This document shows positions 1-11,300 of a DNA stretch of 64,000 nucleotides, piece by piece. The stretch is from Marchantia polymorpha subsp. ruderalis (taxonomy: Eukaryota; Streptophyta; Marchantiopsida; Marchantiales; Marchantiaceae). Where the stretch lies: positions 10,766,001-10,830,000 of the forward strand of contig AP031354.1 of NCBI GenBank assembly GCA_037833965.1, given 5' to 3'. The position numbers and the translations under genes are program-made. A model generated the notes under the pieces. It saw nothing but the letters and a program-made list of their open reading frames with translations, made no database searches and was not told the DNA's origin. Every line of letters starts with the position of its first letter. Position 1 is the stretch's first letter.

Positions 1-1847
1 AAGCACCTCAAGTGATCATAAAGATCATGGCATACAAGCTCCAGATCATGTCACTTAAGCAAGTGATCAAACAGGTCAGGAGTAAGGCAACTGCAAACAA
101 GAGTTGACAAGCCACATCAACTCAAAAAAATCTCAACAACAACATTACTACTTTTTGACTAGGAACAGAGAAAAGAAAGTGTAAGACCTACATAGAGATA
201 TGACTTCTCCGCGTACTCTAAGATCCTTGCCTACGCGCTCACATCAGTCTTGGAGATTCAAATGAAGGAGACCCTCTACTATCAAGATGCTATTGCTGGA
301 TCAAACTGAGAAAAATGAAAGGAAGCCATGAAAGATGAAATGAAATTGTTGTACAGGAACAAAACTTGGATTATGGTTCCAAGACCTAAGGAATGAAAGC
401 CACTGATGTGTTGATAACTTTACAAGATCAAAGAAGGCGTGATCAGTTCTGACAAGCCTAGGTTTAAGGCCAGGCTAGGGGCAAAAGGCTTCACACAAGT
501 TAAGGGAGTCGACTATAATGAAATCTTCTCATATGTGGTGAACTACAATCCCATAGGAATTATGTTAGCGCTCGTGGTATAGTTTAACTTGAAATTATAA
601 CAAATGAACGTGAAAACAATGTTTCTTCATGGCAACTTGAAAGAAGTGATTTACATGGAGCAGTCACCAGAATATGAAGTGTATAAAAACAAAGACAAGG
701 TTTCTACTAAAGAAATTGCTGCATGGTTTGAAGTAGTCACCGCATCAATGGTACAACCGTTTGACACATTCATGTTTGAGCAAGGATACAACAAGAGTTT
801 CTATGACGCATGCTTGTATTTCAAAGGAAATGAAGTATTGAAAAGCATCTTTTTACTCCTCTTTGTAGTCTATATATTACTGATAAGGAGCTCAACTTTA
901 AAGATATCAAAACTCTTAAAGATTTTGAGTAAAGAGTTGGATATGAAAGATTTAGATGATTCTACAAGAGTAATTGGAATCAACATCATTAGAAGCAGGG
1001 TACATTATTCATTGGCATTGTCACATTGTGGCTATTTGAAGAAGGTAGTTAAAAAAATTTGCATGAGAAATGCAAAGCCAGTGATTCAACCTTTGGCAAA
1101 TCATTTCAACCTCTTTGCAAGTCAATGCCTTGTATTAGCATCAGCAAAGAAAACCATGAAAGATATTCCATATTCAACTGCAGTCTACTCAGTCTTGTAC
1201 ACTATGGTGTGTTCAAGACTTGATATTGTACATGCCATGAGTGTTTTTAGCATGTACATGTCAAATCCTGGCGAGGAACACAGACTGGCTATGAAGCATC
1301 TCCTAAGGTACTTGAAAGGCAGTACTAATGTGGGTTTGGTGTACTGCAAAAGAGGTAGTTGAGTTTTGGTGGAGGTATATGTAGAGTCTGACTACGCAAG
1401 AGATAAAGACAACATACAATCTACTAAAATCAATTCTTGATCAACGGCAATTGTGTGAGTTGAAACTCACAATTACAGCATGTTGTGACTTTGTTCACAA
1501 CAGAGTCAGAGTATATTGCTGCCATTGAGGCAGTGAAGGAAGGCATATGGATTCAAGGCCTGCTAAATGAGTTACATGTGTTCCAAGTAACATTTAGACT
1601 CTTCTCTGATAGCTAAAGTGCAATCCATCTGTGGAAGAATCCGGTATTCCACGATAGAACAAAGCACGTTGACATCAAGTAACACTTCATCAAAAAAAAA
1701 GATCACCGATGGCAACATCAACATTGCAAAAATCAACATTCATGACAATCGGGAAGTGTGGGAAGCTAAGACTGCTTCCCACACAAGATTAACTATATTT
1801 TGTCATTTTAACTAGAACATTCTACTTCTTTGATAGAGTATCATTGG
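1..1847 (+). pseudogene. Ty1/copia pol fragment (reverse transcriptase to RNase H), dead
   Basis: Plant Ty1/copia polymerase remnant. The longest open stretch (604-1362) starts NVKTMFLHGNLKEVIYMEQ, the copia RT block, and runs through degenerate counterparts of the WYKRFDSFM-QGY, MKDLG, NAKPV-PL and YLKGT blocks. RNase H-like sequence (EAEYIAAIEAVKEGIW-like, then SDSQSAIHL- and TKHVDIKYHFI-like) follows to about 1815 in shifted frames. In the RT frame there are stops at 394-396 (TGA), 580-582 (TAG) and 598-600 (TAA), so no enzyme can be made. Integrase and gag are missing at the left, cut by the window edge. Bases 1-860 repeat at 61095-61954 with the same three stops. Right of ~1847 the sequence changes abruptly to giant-LTR DNA. 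The superfamily call is firm; the exact right end is by eye. Confidence 0.9.
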
Positions 1848-2153
1848 CGCAAGGCGAGAAATCCGCCTTCGGCGTTGCGCACCCATGTCCGCGGCGTAGT
1901 ACGCTAGCGGACGGACGCGGTTGCGTGCTTTCGAGGAGCGGCTGATTGCAAGGAAGCTTGATTTCTTACTGTGGGGGTGGAATTACATATGTGTAGACAT
2001 GGTGCGCGAATGGCTGGATGCGGAGCGATAACCTACGCGCGGATTGCGTCCGCACGTAGATCGGTGGACCGTCCACGATTGGGCGCAGGCATTGGGGAGG
2101 TGTGCCGGCACCAACGGGTACCTCCTATTTGATAGTGAGAGCGTCAAGGTGAC
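1848..2153 (+). mobile_element. Internally deleted scrap of giant LTR
   Basis: About 300 bp of giant-LTR sequence. It begins with the U3 leader segment (GCGCAAGGCG, then CGCCTTCGGCG) and jumps at ~1919 into the U3 ORF block that encodes LDFLLWGWNYIC and LGRCAG. It ends at 2153, where LTR D begins with TGTGGTACC. It is a deleted older copy that served as target for D. The reading frame contains a stop (TAA) in the middle. Confidence 0.8.
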
Positions 2154-2567
2154 TGTGGTACCCCACTTTTGGTAATTTTGAGGAAATTAAAACATTTTTG
2201 GAAAACGGTACCACGGCAGCAATGTAAATAGCCTTCGGTGCATCAAAACAGAGTGAATTCGGAAGATCGCAGAGATTCTCGAGGGACCTTGTGGAATCTA
2301 GGAGTTGGATGCAGCGGTAAGGAAGGGCATCACCCTCCCTGCGAGCTCTGCAGTTAGGATCCCTACGGCGCAAGGCGCAAAATCCGCCTTCGGCGCTGCG
2401 TCCGCGGCGGTAGGGAAATCCTTCATATTTAGGTCAACCCTCAAACACCTTGACTTAGTTAGGGTCTCGTTGGAAAGAGCTCGACGCGCTGATTCCAACG
2501 AGCCCAAGAACGCCAACAACGGATGAGGACTCCGGGAGTTATGAAGGTTGTAAGATACTCAGCTCTT

Positions 2568-3080
2568 CGCCTGTGCACAGGCGGAGAAGTTTTGTCCTAT
2601 GCGCGGACGAAGGAAGTTCGCCTGCGCACAGGCGAAATAGGGTTTTGATGTAGGCGCGAAGTTCGCCTACGCACAGGCGTGCGCCTGTGCACAGGCGCTT
2701 CGGCGTCGGCGGGAAATCCGCCTTGGGCCCTAGAAATGCGCCTTGTGAGGTAGAAATTGTACGGCGCCTTCTGCGCCAGCGCAACGCTGCGGACGAGCAC
2801 GGAGCCGCCAGAACAGTAAAGTCCGTACGGACCGTACGGACTGTACGGACGGGACGGATGGATGCGCTCTTGGACGGACGGAGTTGCGGCGGCGAGAGCG
2901 CCGACGGAGAGACAAGGAACGGATAGTCTGGACGGAGTCGGTTGACCGCGGTCAACGCCTTCCGCGCCAGCGCATCGACGCGGACGGACTTCGCCTGCGC
3001 ACAGGCGAGCGCCTGTGCACAGGCGGGTGAAGTTCCGCGCCGGTGGAGAATCCGCCTAGGAGTCCGCCTACGCGCAGGCG
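2568..3080 (+). repeat. Cluster of 16-bp palindromes in the U3 leader of LTR D
   Basis: Seven copies of a 16-bp palindrome family, consensus CGCCTRYGCRYAGGCG, lie at 2568, 2619, 2664, 2682, 2992, 3010 and 3065. Cores vary between TGTGCACA, TGCGCACA, TACGCACA and TACGCGCA while the CGCCT/AGGCG arms are fixed. The same cluster recurs at matching places in LTRs F, G, J, L and both LTRs of the complete element. More copies lie inside the U3 ORF. Confidence 0.9.
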
Positions 3081-3366
3081 GGAGTTGAACTTTTGTCCGA
3101 CATGCGGACACACGCGCCGAGGTAGAGGAGGATTGGCTGAGGAGCGGTACGAACAAGTGTACCGCGCAAGGCGGAAAATCCGCCTTCGGCGCTGCGCACC
3201 CGTGTCCGCGGCGTAGTACGCTCGCGGAGTTCAAATTCGCCAATTCGAGCGTGAGAGTTAAATCAGCGACGGCGGAGCGTGAAGCCGCGCGTGAGAGCGG
3301 AGACCGTTTTAGCGTAGAGCCGGCGCGGCCATCAATTAAGTCGTCCTTCATGAGCAAGAGCCGACC

Positions 3367-6300
3367 ATGACCTTCGACCGGGAGGCGGAGGGCATCCCAT
3401 TCTTGAATTCGCGATTCCATTCTCTAGTGCGAGCTACGCGCGTCCATCTGCTAGCTGCTAAGCATTCTCGACATCGCCGCGCAGAGGATTTCTTGGTGAT
3501 TGAGGGAGAAGTGAGTGCGCGTGATTTGGAATTGAGGGAGATTAGAGTTTACCGAGGAAGGAAGGAGCTCGAGCGGAGCGGAAGGAGAATTAGCGAGCGG
3601 GCGAACTCCAAGAACGCAATGACGAGACTGGGCCGATTGCGGATGCTGCCGCTCCGACTACCACAGAACGGGCTGCGCGCTTTTGAGGAGCGGCTGATAG
3701 CAAGAAAGCTCGATTTCTTGCTATGGGGATGGAACTACATCTGTGTGGATATGGTGCGCGAGTGGCTAGAGCCACAGGGTCCACCTTGGCGCGGATTGCG
3801 TCCGCATGTTGATCGGTGGACGGTCCAAGATTGGGCGCAGGCATTGGGGAGATGTGCCGGCATGCCAGGGCACCTCCTCTTCGATAGTGAGAGCGTCAAG
3901 GTGACCAAGCAGGAAGAGGCGCAATTTGTGGAGCTGTTCAAGAAGGGGAAGTCTACCAAGAATGGGTACAAGACCCGCGATTACAAGGATCGATTCCGCC
4001 GAACTTTGGCTACGGCGCTGTTGCAATTACTGCAGCCACACCGCGCCTGCTACATCACATTGTGGCAGGTCTCTTTTGTGGAGTGCATCATCAAGGGAAC
4101 TCCAATTCACTGGGCGAGCATCCTGCACAGGGTGATGCGACAACACGCTTTTGAGGAGAAGGGTGGAACTCTAAATCATCTCTCTCCTTTCCTCATCAAT
4201 TTTTATCGACAGCGAAATTGTTTGACCGCGGCGGAGCTGGCTCGTTTTCCGCCGTTGTCCATCGACCATCCCGGGAGGTATGTGCGGGAGAATGAGGTCG
4301 ACACAGATGCAGAGGAGTCGCCAACTTCTACTCCGTCAAGGCGGAGGGACGAAGGGAGAAATACTCCTGCAGCAAGAGTGCCGCGGAAGCGGCGATGGAG
4401 AGAGTAGTCTGAAGAGGAGCAGCATCAAGAATCCACTGCTCCCATTCGACCGCGGCCGTTGTACGAATCGTACAGCCGGCCGAAGCAGAAGGCGTGTAGG
4501 CTGGTGTTACCAGTCAGCAGCGCGGACACGGCGACGATTGCGACGGAGAAAGGAAGTGCGTCGCCAGAGAAGAACGAGGGAGCGCGGACGTCTGCAGGAG
4601 CAACGGACCACGCTGCACCCTCGACGGACGAGAGGCCGCCTACGGGCCAAGGGCCTCCGGAGTTACCACGTGCGTGGCGGACAGGTGTTCCGCTTGCGCA
4701 CAGGCGAGCCTCGACGGACGGGCGAGCCTGGACGAACAAACGACCACAAGCGGACGTGGACCTACGCCTACGCGTGGGAAGAAGCAGTCCGCCTGTGCAC
4801 AAGTCACCTCCACATGTGCCGCCTGTGCACAGGCAGGAATCACCCCCGTTCCAACGTAGGAAGGGGAAGGAGCCGGCGGAAGAACCGCCTACGGGACACA
4901 AGCCTTCGGGGCCAGACCCTCCGGCGCACAACGCGCCGCGATTTGCGCCTTCGGCGCCAGGGCCTTCGGGCCGAGGAGATGCGAGCAGGGAGCGTGCGGA
5001 GGCCGCACCATCGGCGGGTAATCCGCCGGTAGAAGCGCCTTCGGCGGTAGGGCCTACGGGCCAAGGGACATCGGGCGAGCGGCCCCCGGCTATATCGCCT
5101 TTGGCGATAGACGCCTTCGGCGCTGCGCCTGCGGCGGACAAGGCGCCGTCATTTACGCCTGTGCACAGGCGCTCGCCTGTGCGCAGGTCGCCTGTGCACA
5201 GGCCGGACACAGCCCTCGCGCAAGACCGATCGAGGGAGCAGCACCTGATAGAGGAGCGGACTGACTGTCCGCTGGACGAAATTTTGGTGCGCGATGCGCA
5301 ATCAAACCCCGCGCAGACACCCTCTGCTCTATCGCCTTCGGCGGCGGACGTCGGCGGAAGAGAGGATACGATTGAAGACGGACAAGCGGGCGACGGGGAT
5401 GTAGCACGGCCACATTCGCCCACCGCCTTGGACATTTTGGCGAAGAGCAGCGAGGCTGCAGCGGTGCCTTCGCAGGCAGCACACGTCGACGACGTGCAGC
5501 CTCACTCGGGACAGTCGCCAACGCAATCAATGGCGACTGAAATCCTCCACTCGGATGATGACGACGGAGGCTCCACCGAAGCAATGTCGGGGGCAGGGGA
5601 TACCGAGGAGGAGGAGGAGGAAATTGTTGGAGCGCCGGCGACGGCGCTCTCTGAGCAGGTGATTCCGTTGCTGAAGTACTTGGATCGCAAATTCGATAAA
5701 TACGCCGATCCACTTCAGCCGGGATCTTACATCGAATTAGTGCGCAGGCGGACTCGCACTAAAGTCCACACTAGCAAGCTACTAGCTAGGGTGGACCAGG
5801 AGTTGAGGGAATTGAAGGAGAGGCATGCCTGTTTATGGGGCAGTACAACCTTGAGAGGAAATCGCACGCCCTCGACAGGATGCGGAAGGATAGAGTGGAA
5901 GAGCTCACCAGGGATGTGTTGCAGACCACGCAGGATTTGATGTCTAAGAAAACTCAGAATCAGATTCTGTCAGAAGAGCTCGTGCGACAGACGCGTTTGT
6001 TGGCGGAGTGTCAGCTCGCACGGCAGGCGGATGAGGATTTAATCCGCAGGCTACAGTCAGAATGTGGCGAATTGAGAGCGTTGCGTGCGGAGGCCGAATC
6101 GCAGTTAGTGGTAATTGAAGAGGATCGCAGGCGAGAGGCAGATCGCACGAAGGAGGAGACGGCGAGGCGTGTCGCCCACTGTCTCAAGGGCTTCGCCCAC
6201 TGGGAAGTGGCGGCGCAGGAGAAACTCACACTGCGTGAGTTTGAACTTCGCGCAGCAGGGTTGTTGGCAGGCGACAGCAGGAGTCGGCGGAAGGTAGTGA

Positions 6301-6506
6301 AGAAGCTCGACGCTTTTCTGTCGAAGGCGCGCGATACCATGTCCACCCTCGAGGTGGAGGTGTCCGCGGCGTTGAAGCGGTTGGGACTGCGCAGTCGAGC
6401 GGAAGATTGGCAGGGTAGGGAGTTAGTGCGCGGCAATCCGTCGCGCAGGAGACGTAGCACCGGTTCCGCGGAGTGTAGTGTAGCGTGGTTCCGTGCAGGC
6501 GCATAG
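3367..6506 (+). pseudogene. U3 ORF of LTR D, one nonsense codon and one frameshift
   Basis: LTR-encoded protein of unknown function. It starts ATG in GCCGACCATGACC context. An N-terminal conserved helical block (LRLPQNGLRAFEERL, LDFLLWGWNYIC, WTVQDWAQALGRC) is followed by a Pro/Ser/Ala-rich tract, an acidic DDDDGGS-EEEEEE stretch and a coiled-coil C-terminus. Compared with copy G, a GAG became TAG at 4405-4407 after RKRRWRE; translation would resume in the same frame to ~5836. One base is then missing in the G run at ~5837 (TTATGGGGCAG against TTATGGGGGCAG), and the coiled coil continues in another frame to the stop at 6506. These are recent, simple lesions in an otherwise collinear ORF. Confidence 0.85.
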
Positions 6507-7431
6507 TGTAGTGCAGTGTAGTGCTAGTTAGGACTTAGAAGGTATACAATAGTTCCAGGTGTTTTGCCTGGGGTTCTTTCCCAATTTTGGAAGTGCAGAT
6601 CGGGAACCCATTTTCTCTGCGTGTTTGTGTCCTTAAGTTCTGTCACCACGCAAGAGGAGTTACAACTTAGCGTTCCGCATTTTGTAGCTGAAGGCCTTCG
6701 GCCGAATGTTCAGAGCTAGTACATTGGTTAGAGACTTGAGTAGTTCGGAACTGCACCTACGGGTGATTGCCGATGCTCAGAGCCAGTGACTAGTTAGATA
6801 CTTGAACAGTTTCGCCCCTACACCTTCGAGTGTTTTTCTCTGATTGTACTCCTTCGAGATTTTTCCCCTGAATGCCAAAGTGAAGTTTTGTTACTTCGTG
6901 TAAGCCTTGGTTGTAAATTCAGGTTACGGTGCAGCAGGTGCCTTCAGGGTAACCCCTGTAGTATTTCTGGGAATGACAAGTGCCTAAGAATTCAAACTCT
7001 TCAATAGACTGTTATTGTGTTACTGGAATGTTTCTTAGTGAGTCCTTAAGTGCGGACCTGTGTTCTCTGCGTGTTTTGTGAGTTGAGAGTGTTGTTCACC
7101 GCGTCTGAGTGACTTCGATCCGAAGTAGGCAGTCCAAACCGGGTTTCCTACGCTAGCAGCAAGCTAGCGGAAGTGTTGTAAAAGCCGGAGTTGGGAGTCA
7201 CTACCCGCAGCTTCGCTGAGTGTACTCTCGAGAGACTTTCCCCCCTGAAATCTTGAGTAGAGGTCCTAACGGATCTCTGGGTTGTGTTTCCTGTAGTTTC
7301 AGGTGTGTGTGTGTGTGTGTGTTACGGTGCATTGTGCGACCTCCGAGTGCGCTCCGAGTGGACACTTGCAGTATTTCTGGGAGTGACAGTCGCCTGAGAA
7401 TTCAAACTCCTCAATAGTCTGTTAAACGCAT

Positions 7432-8300
7432 ACGAGGAGAAGGGGGGAACTCTCAATCACCTCTCCCCTTTCTTGATAAATTTCTATCGGCAGAGGAACT
7501 GTTTGACCGCGGCGGAGCTCGCTCGCTTTCCGCCATTGTCCGTCGACCATCACGGGAAGTATGTGCGGGATAACGAGGTCGACACCGATGCAGAGGATTC
7601 ATCAGCTTCTACTCCGCCGACCCGGCGGGACGAGGGAAGAAGCACACCCGCAGCAAGAGTGCCGCGGAAGCGGAGATGGAGAGAGGAACCAGAGGAGGAG
7701 CAGCATCGAGAACCCACTGTTCCCATACGACAGCGGCCACTGCACGAAGTGTGCAGCCGGCCGAAGCAGAAGGCGCGCAGGCTTGTGTTACCAGCCAGCA
7801 GCGCGGACACGGCGACGATCGCCACGGAGAAGGGAAGTGCGTCACCGGAGATGATCGGGAGAGCGCGGACGTCCGCAGGAGCAGCGGACCACGCTACACC
7901 TCCGGCGGACGAGAGGCGGCCTTCGGGCCAGGGGCCTGCGGGACAAGGTCCTCCGGAGTTACCACGTGCGATGCGGACGAGTGCTCCGCCTACGCACAGG
8001 CGATTTCCAGCGGATAGGCGACCTCTTGCAGACGTGGACCTCTGCCTACGCGTAGGCAGAGAAAGTTCGCCTACGCACAGGCGGCCGCCTACGAGTAGGC
8101 AGGATTCACCCCCGGTACAACGTAGGAAGGGGAAGGAGCCGGCGGAAGATCCGCCTTCGGCTCAAGGGCCTTCGGGACTAGACCCTCCGGCGTATAACGC
8201 ACCGCGATTTGCGCCTTCGGCGCCAGGGCCTTCGGGTCATCGAGTCTTTAGCAGGGAACGTGCGGGGACCGCACCTTCGGCGGGTAATCCGCCGGCAGAT
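7432..8300 (+). mobile_element. Giant LTR 'E', segment 1 (U3 ORF fragment)
   Basis: Oldest visible copy in the nest. It begins in mid-ORF with codons for AYEEKGGTLNHLSPFLINFYRQ, fused to the truncated end of LTR D, and runs through the Pro-rich region to 8300, where LTR F is inserted. Segments 2 and 3 continue it beyond the F and G insertions. It is a pseudogene: later in segment 3 a CAG codon has become TAG (19638-19640). Confidence 0.85.
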
Positions 8301-11300
8301 TGTGGTACCCCACTTTTGGTAATTTTGAGGAAATTAAAACATTTTTGGAAAACTGTACCACGGCAGCAATGTAAATAGCCTTTGGTGCATCAAAACAGAG
8401 TGAATTCGGAAGATCGCAGAGATTCTCGAGGGACCTCGTAGAATCTAGGAGTTGGGTGCAGCGGTAAGGAAGGGCACCACCCTCCCGGCGAGCTCTGCAG
8501 TTAGGATCCCTACGGCGCAAGGCGCAAAATTCGCCTTCGACGCTGCGTCCGCGGCGGTAGGGAAATCCTTCATATTTAGGTCAACCCCCAAACACCTTGA
8601 CTTAGTTAGGGTCTCGTTGGAAAGAGCTCGACGCGCTGATTCCAACGAGCCCAAGAACGCCAACAACGGATGAGGGCTCCGGGAGTTATGAAGGTTGTAA
8701 GATACTCAGCTCTTCGCCTGTGCACAGGCGGAGAAGTTTTGTCCTATGCGCGGACGAAGGAAGTTCGCCTGCGCACAGGCGAAATAGGGTTTTGATGTAG
8801 GCGCGAAGTTCGCCTACGCACAGGCGTGCGCCTGTGCACAGGCGCTTCGGCATTGGCGGGAAATCCGCCTTGGGCCCTAGAAATGCGCCTTGTGAGGTAG
8901 AAATTGTACGGCGCCTTCTGCGCCAGCGCAACGCAGCGGACGAGCAAGGAGCCGCCAGAACAGTAAAATCCGTACGGAGTGTACGGACGGGACGGATGGA
9001 TGCGCTCTTGGACGGACGGAGTTGCGGCGGCGAGAGCGCCGACGGAGCGACAAGGGACGGACAGTCTGGACGGAGGCGGTTGACCGCGGTCAACGCCTTC
9101 CGCGCCAGCGCATCGACGCGGACGGACTTCGCCTGCGCACAGGCGAGCGCCTGTGCACAGGCGGGTGAAGTTCCGCGCCGGCGGAGAATCCGCCGAGGAT
9201 CCCGCCTGCGCGCAGGCGGGAGTTGAACTTTTGTCCGACATGCGGACACACGCGCCGAGGCAGAGGAGGATTGGCTAAGGAGCGGTACGAACAAGTGTAC
9301 CGCGCAAGGCGGAAAATCCGCCTTAGGCGCTGCGCACCCGTGTCCGCGGCGTAGTACGCTCGCGGAGTTCAAATTCGCCAATTCGAGCATGAGAGTTAAA
9401 TTGGCGACGGCGGAGCGTGAAGCCGCGCGTGAGAGCGGAGACCGTTTTAGCGTAGAGACGGCGCGGCCATCAATTGAGTCGTCCTTCACGAGCAAGAGCC
9501 GACCATGACCTTCGACCGGGAGGCGGAGAGCGTCCCATTTTTGAATTCGCGATTCCATTCTCTAGTGCGAGCTGCACGCGTCCATCTGCTAGCTGCTAAG
9601 CATTCTCGACATCGCCGCGCAATGGATTTCTTGGTGATTGAGGGAGAAGTGAGTGCGCGTGATTTGGAATTGAGTGAGATTAGAGTTTGCCGAGGAAGAA
9701 AGGAGCTCGAGCGGAGCGGAAGGAGAATTAGCAAGCAGGCGAACTCCAAGAACGCAATGACGAGACTGGGCCGATTGCGGATGCTGCCGCTCCGACTACC
9801 ACAGAACGGGCTGCGCGCTTTTGAGGAGCGGCTGATAGCAAGAAAGCTCGATTTCTTGCTATGGGGATGGAACTACATCTGTGTGGATATGGTGCGCGAG
9901 TGGCTAGAGCCACAATGTCCACCTTTGCGCGGATTGCGTCCGCATGTTGATCGGTGGACGGTCCAAGATTGGGCGCAGGCATTGGGGAGATGTGCCGGCA
10001 TGCCAGGGCACCTCCTCTTCGATAGTGAGAGCGTCAAGGTGACCAAGCAGGAAGAGGCGCAATTTGTGGAGCTGTTCAAGAAGGGGAAGTCTACCAAGAA
10101 TGGGTACAAGACCCGCGATTACAAGGATCGATTTCGCCGAACTTTGGCTACGGCGCTGCTGCAATTACTGCCGCCACACCGCGCCTGCTACATCACATTG
10201 TGGCAGGTCTCTTTTGTGCAGTGCATCATCGAGGGAACTCCAATTCACTTGGCGAGCATCCTCCACAGGGTGATGCGACAGCACGCTTTTGAGGAGAAGG
10301 GGGGAACTCTAAATCATCTCTCTCCTTTCCTCATCAATTTTTATCGGGCTGAAGGCGCGCAGGCTGGTGTTACCAGTCAGCAGCGCGGACACGGCGACGA
10401 TTGCGACGGAGAAAGGAAGTGCGTCGCCAGAGAAGAACGAGGGAGCGCGGACGTCTGCAGGAGCAACGGACCACTCTGCACCCTTGACGGACGAGAGGCC
10501 GCCTACGGGCCAAGGGCCTCCGGAGTTACCACGTGCGTGGCGGACAGGTGTTCCGCCTGCGCACAGGCGAGCCTCGACGGACGGGCGAGCCTCGACGGAC
10601 AGACGACCACAAGTGGACCTACGCCTACGCGTGGGAAGAAGCAGTCCGCCTGTGCACAGGCGCTTGCCTGTGTGCCAGGTCACCTCCACGAGTGCCGCCT
10701 GTGCACAGGCAAGAATCACCCCCGTTCCAACGTAGGAAGGGGAAGGAGCCGGCGGAAGAACCGCCTACGGGACACAAGCCTTCGGGGCCAGACCCTCCGG
10801 CGCACAACGCGCCGCGATTTGCGCCTTCGGCGCCAGGGCCTTCGGCGCCAGGGCCTTCGGGCCGAGGAGATGCGAGCAGGGAGCGTGCGGAGGCTGCACC
10901 ATCGGCGGGTAATCCGCCGGTAGAAGCGCCTTCGGCGGTAGGGCCTACGGGCCAAGGGACATCGGGCGAGCGGCCCCCGGCTATGTCGCCTTTGGCGATA
11001 GACGTCCGCGGCGCTGCGCCTGCGGCGGACAAGGCGCCGGCATTTGCGCCTGTGCACAGGCCGGACACAGCCCCCGCGCAGGACTGATCGAGGGAGCAGC
11101 AACTGACGGAGGAGCGGATTGACTGTCCGCGGGACGAAATTTCGGTGCGCGATGCGCAATCAAACCCCGCGCAGACACCCTCCGCTCGATCGCCTTCGGC
11201 GGCGGACGTCGGCGGCAGAGAGGATACGATTGAAGACCGACCAGCGGGCGACGGGGATGTAGCACGGCCACATTCACCCACCGCCTTAGACGTTTTGGCG

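Larger units (their letters stand above)
2154..7431 (+). mobile_element. Giant LTR 'D' (lacks its last ~95 bp)
   Basis: A ~5.3-kb LTR in plus orientation, starting TGTGGTACCCCAC. Its order is: ~1.2-kb GC-rich U3 leader full of short palindromes; a long U3 ORF (3367-6506); a TATA position mutated to TATACAAT (6543-6550); start-site hairpin (6555-6571); and R-U5 with a GT microsatellite. It stops at 7431, just after CTGTTAAACG, and lacks the conserved end GTGGGTTATTACA. It is joined directly to a second copy in mid-ORF. No target duplication can therefore be tested. Confidence 0.92.

Noticed and set aside
2568..3080. Regularly spaced short palindromes that could suggest a CRISPR-like array.
   Set aside because: Spacing is irregular, repeats are only 16 bp, spacers are shared between LTR copies, and the context is a eukaryotic LTR.
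2539..3420. Long antisense ORF (293 codons) over the U3 leader, also 290 codons in LTR F (8686-9558).
   Set aside because: The GC-rich, palindrome-dense leader has few stops in any frame. The frame is broken in G, A, B and L, and the product has no recognisable domain.
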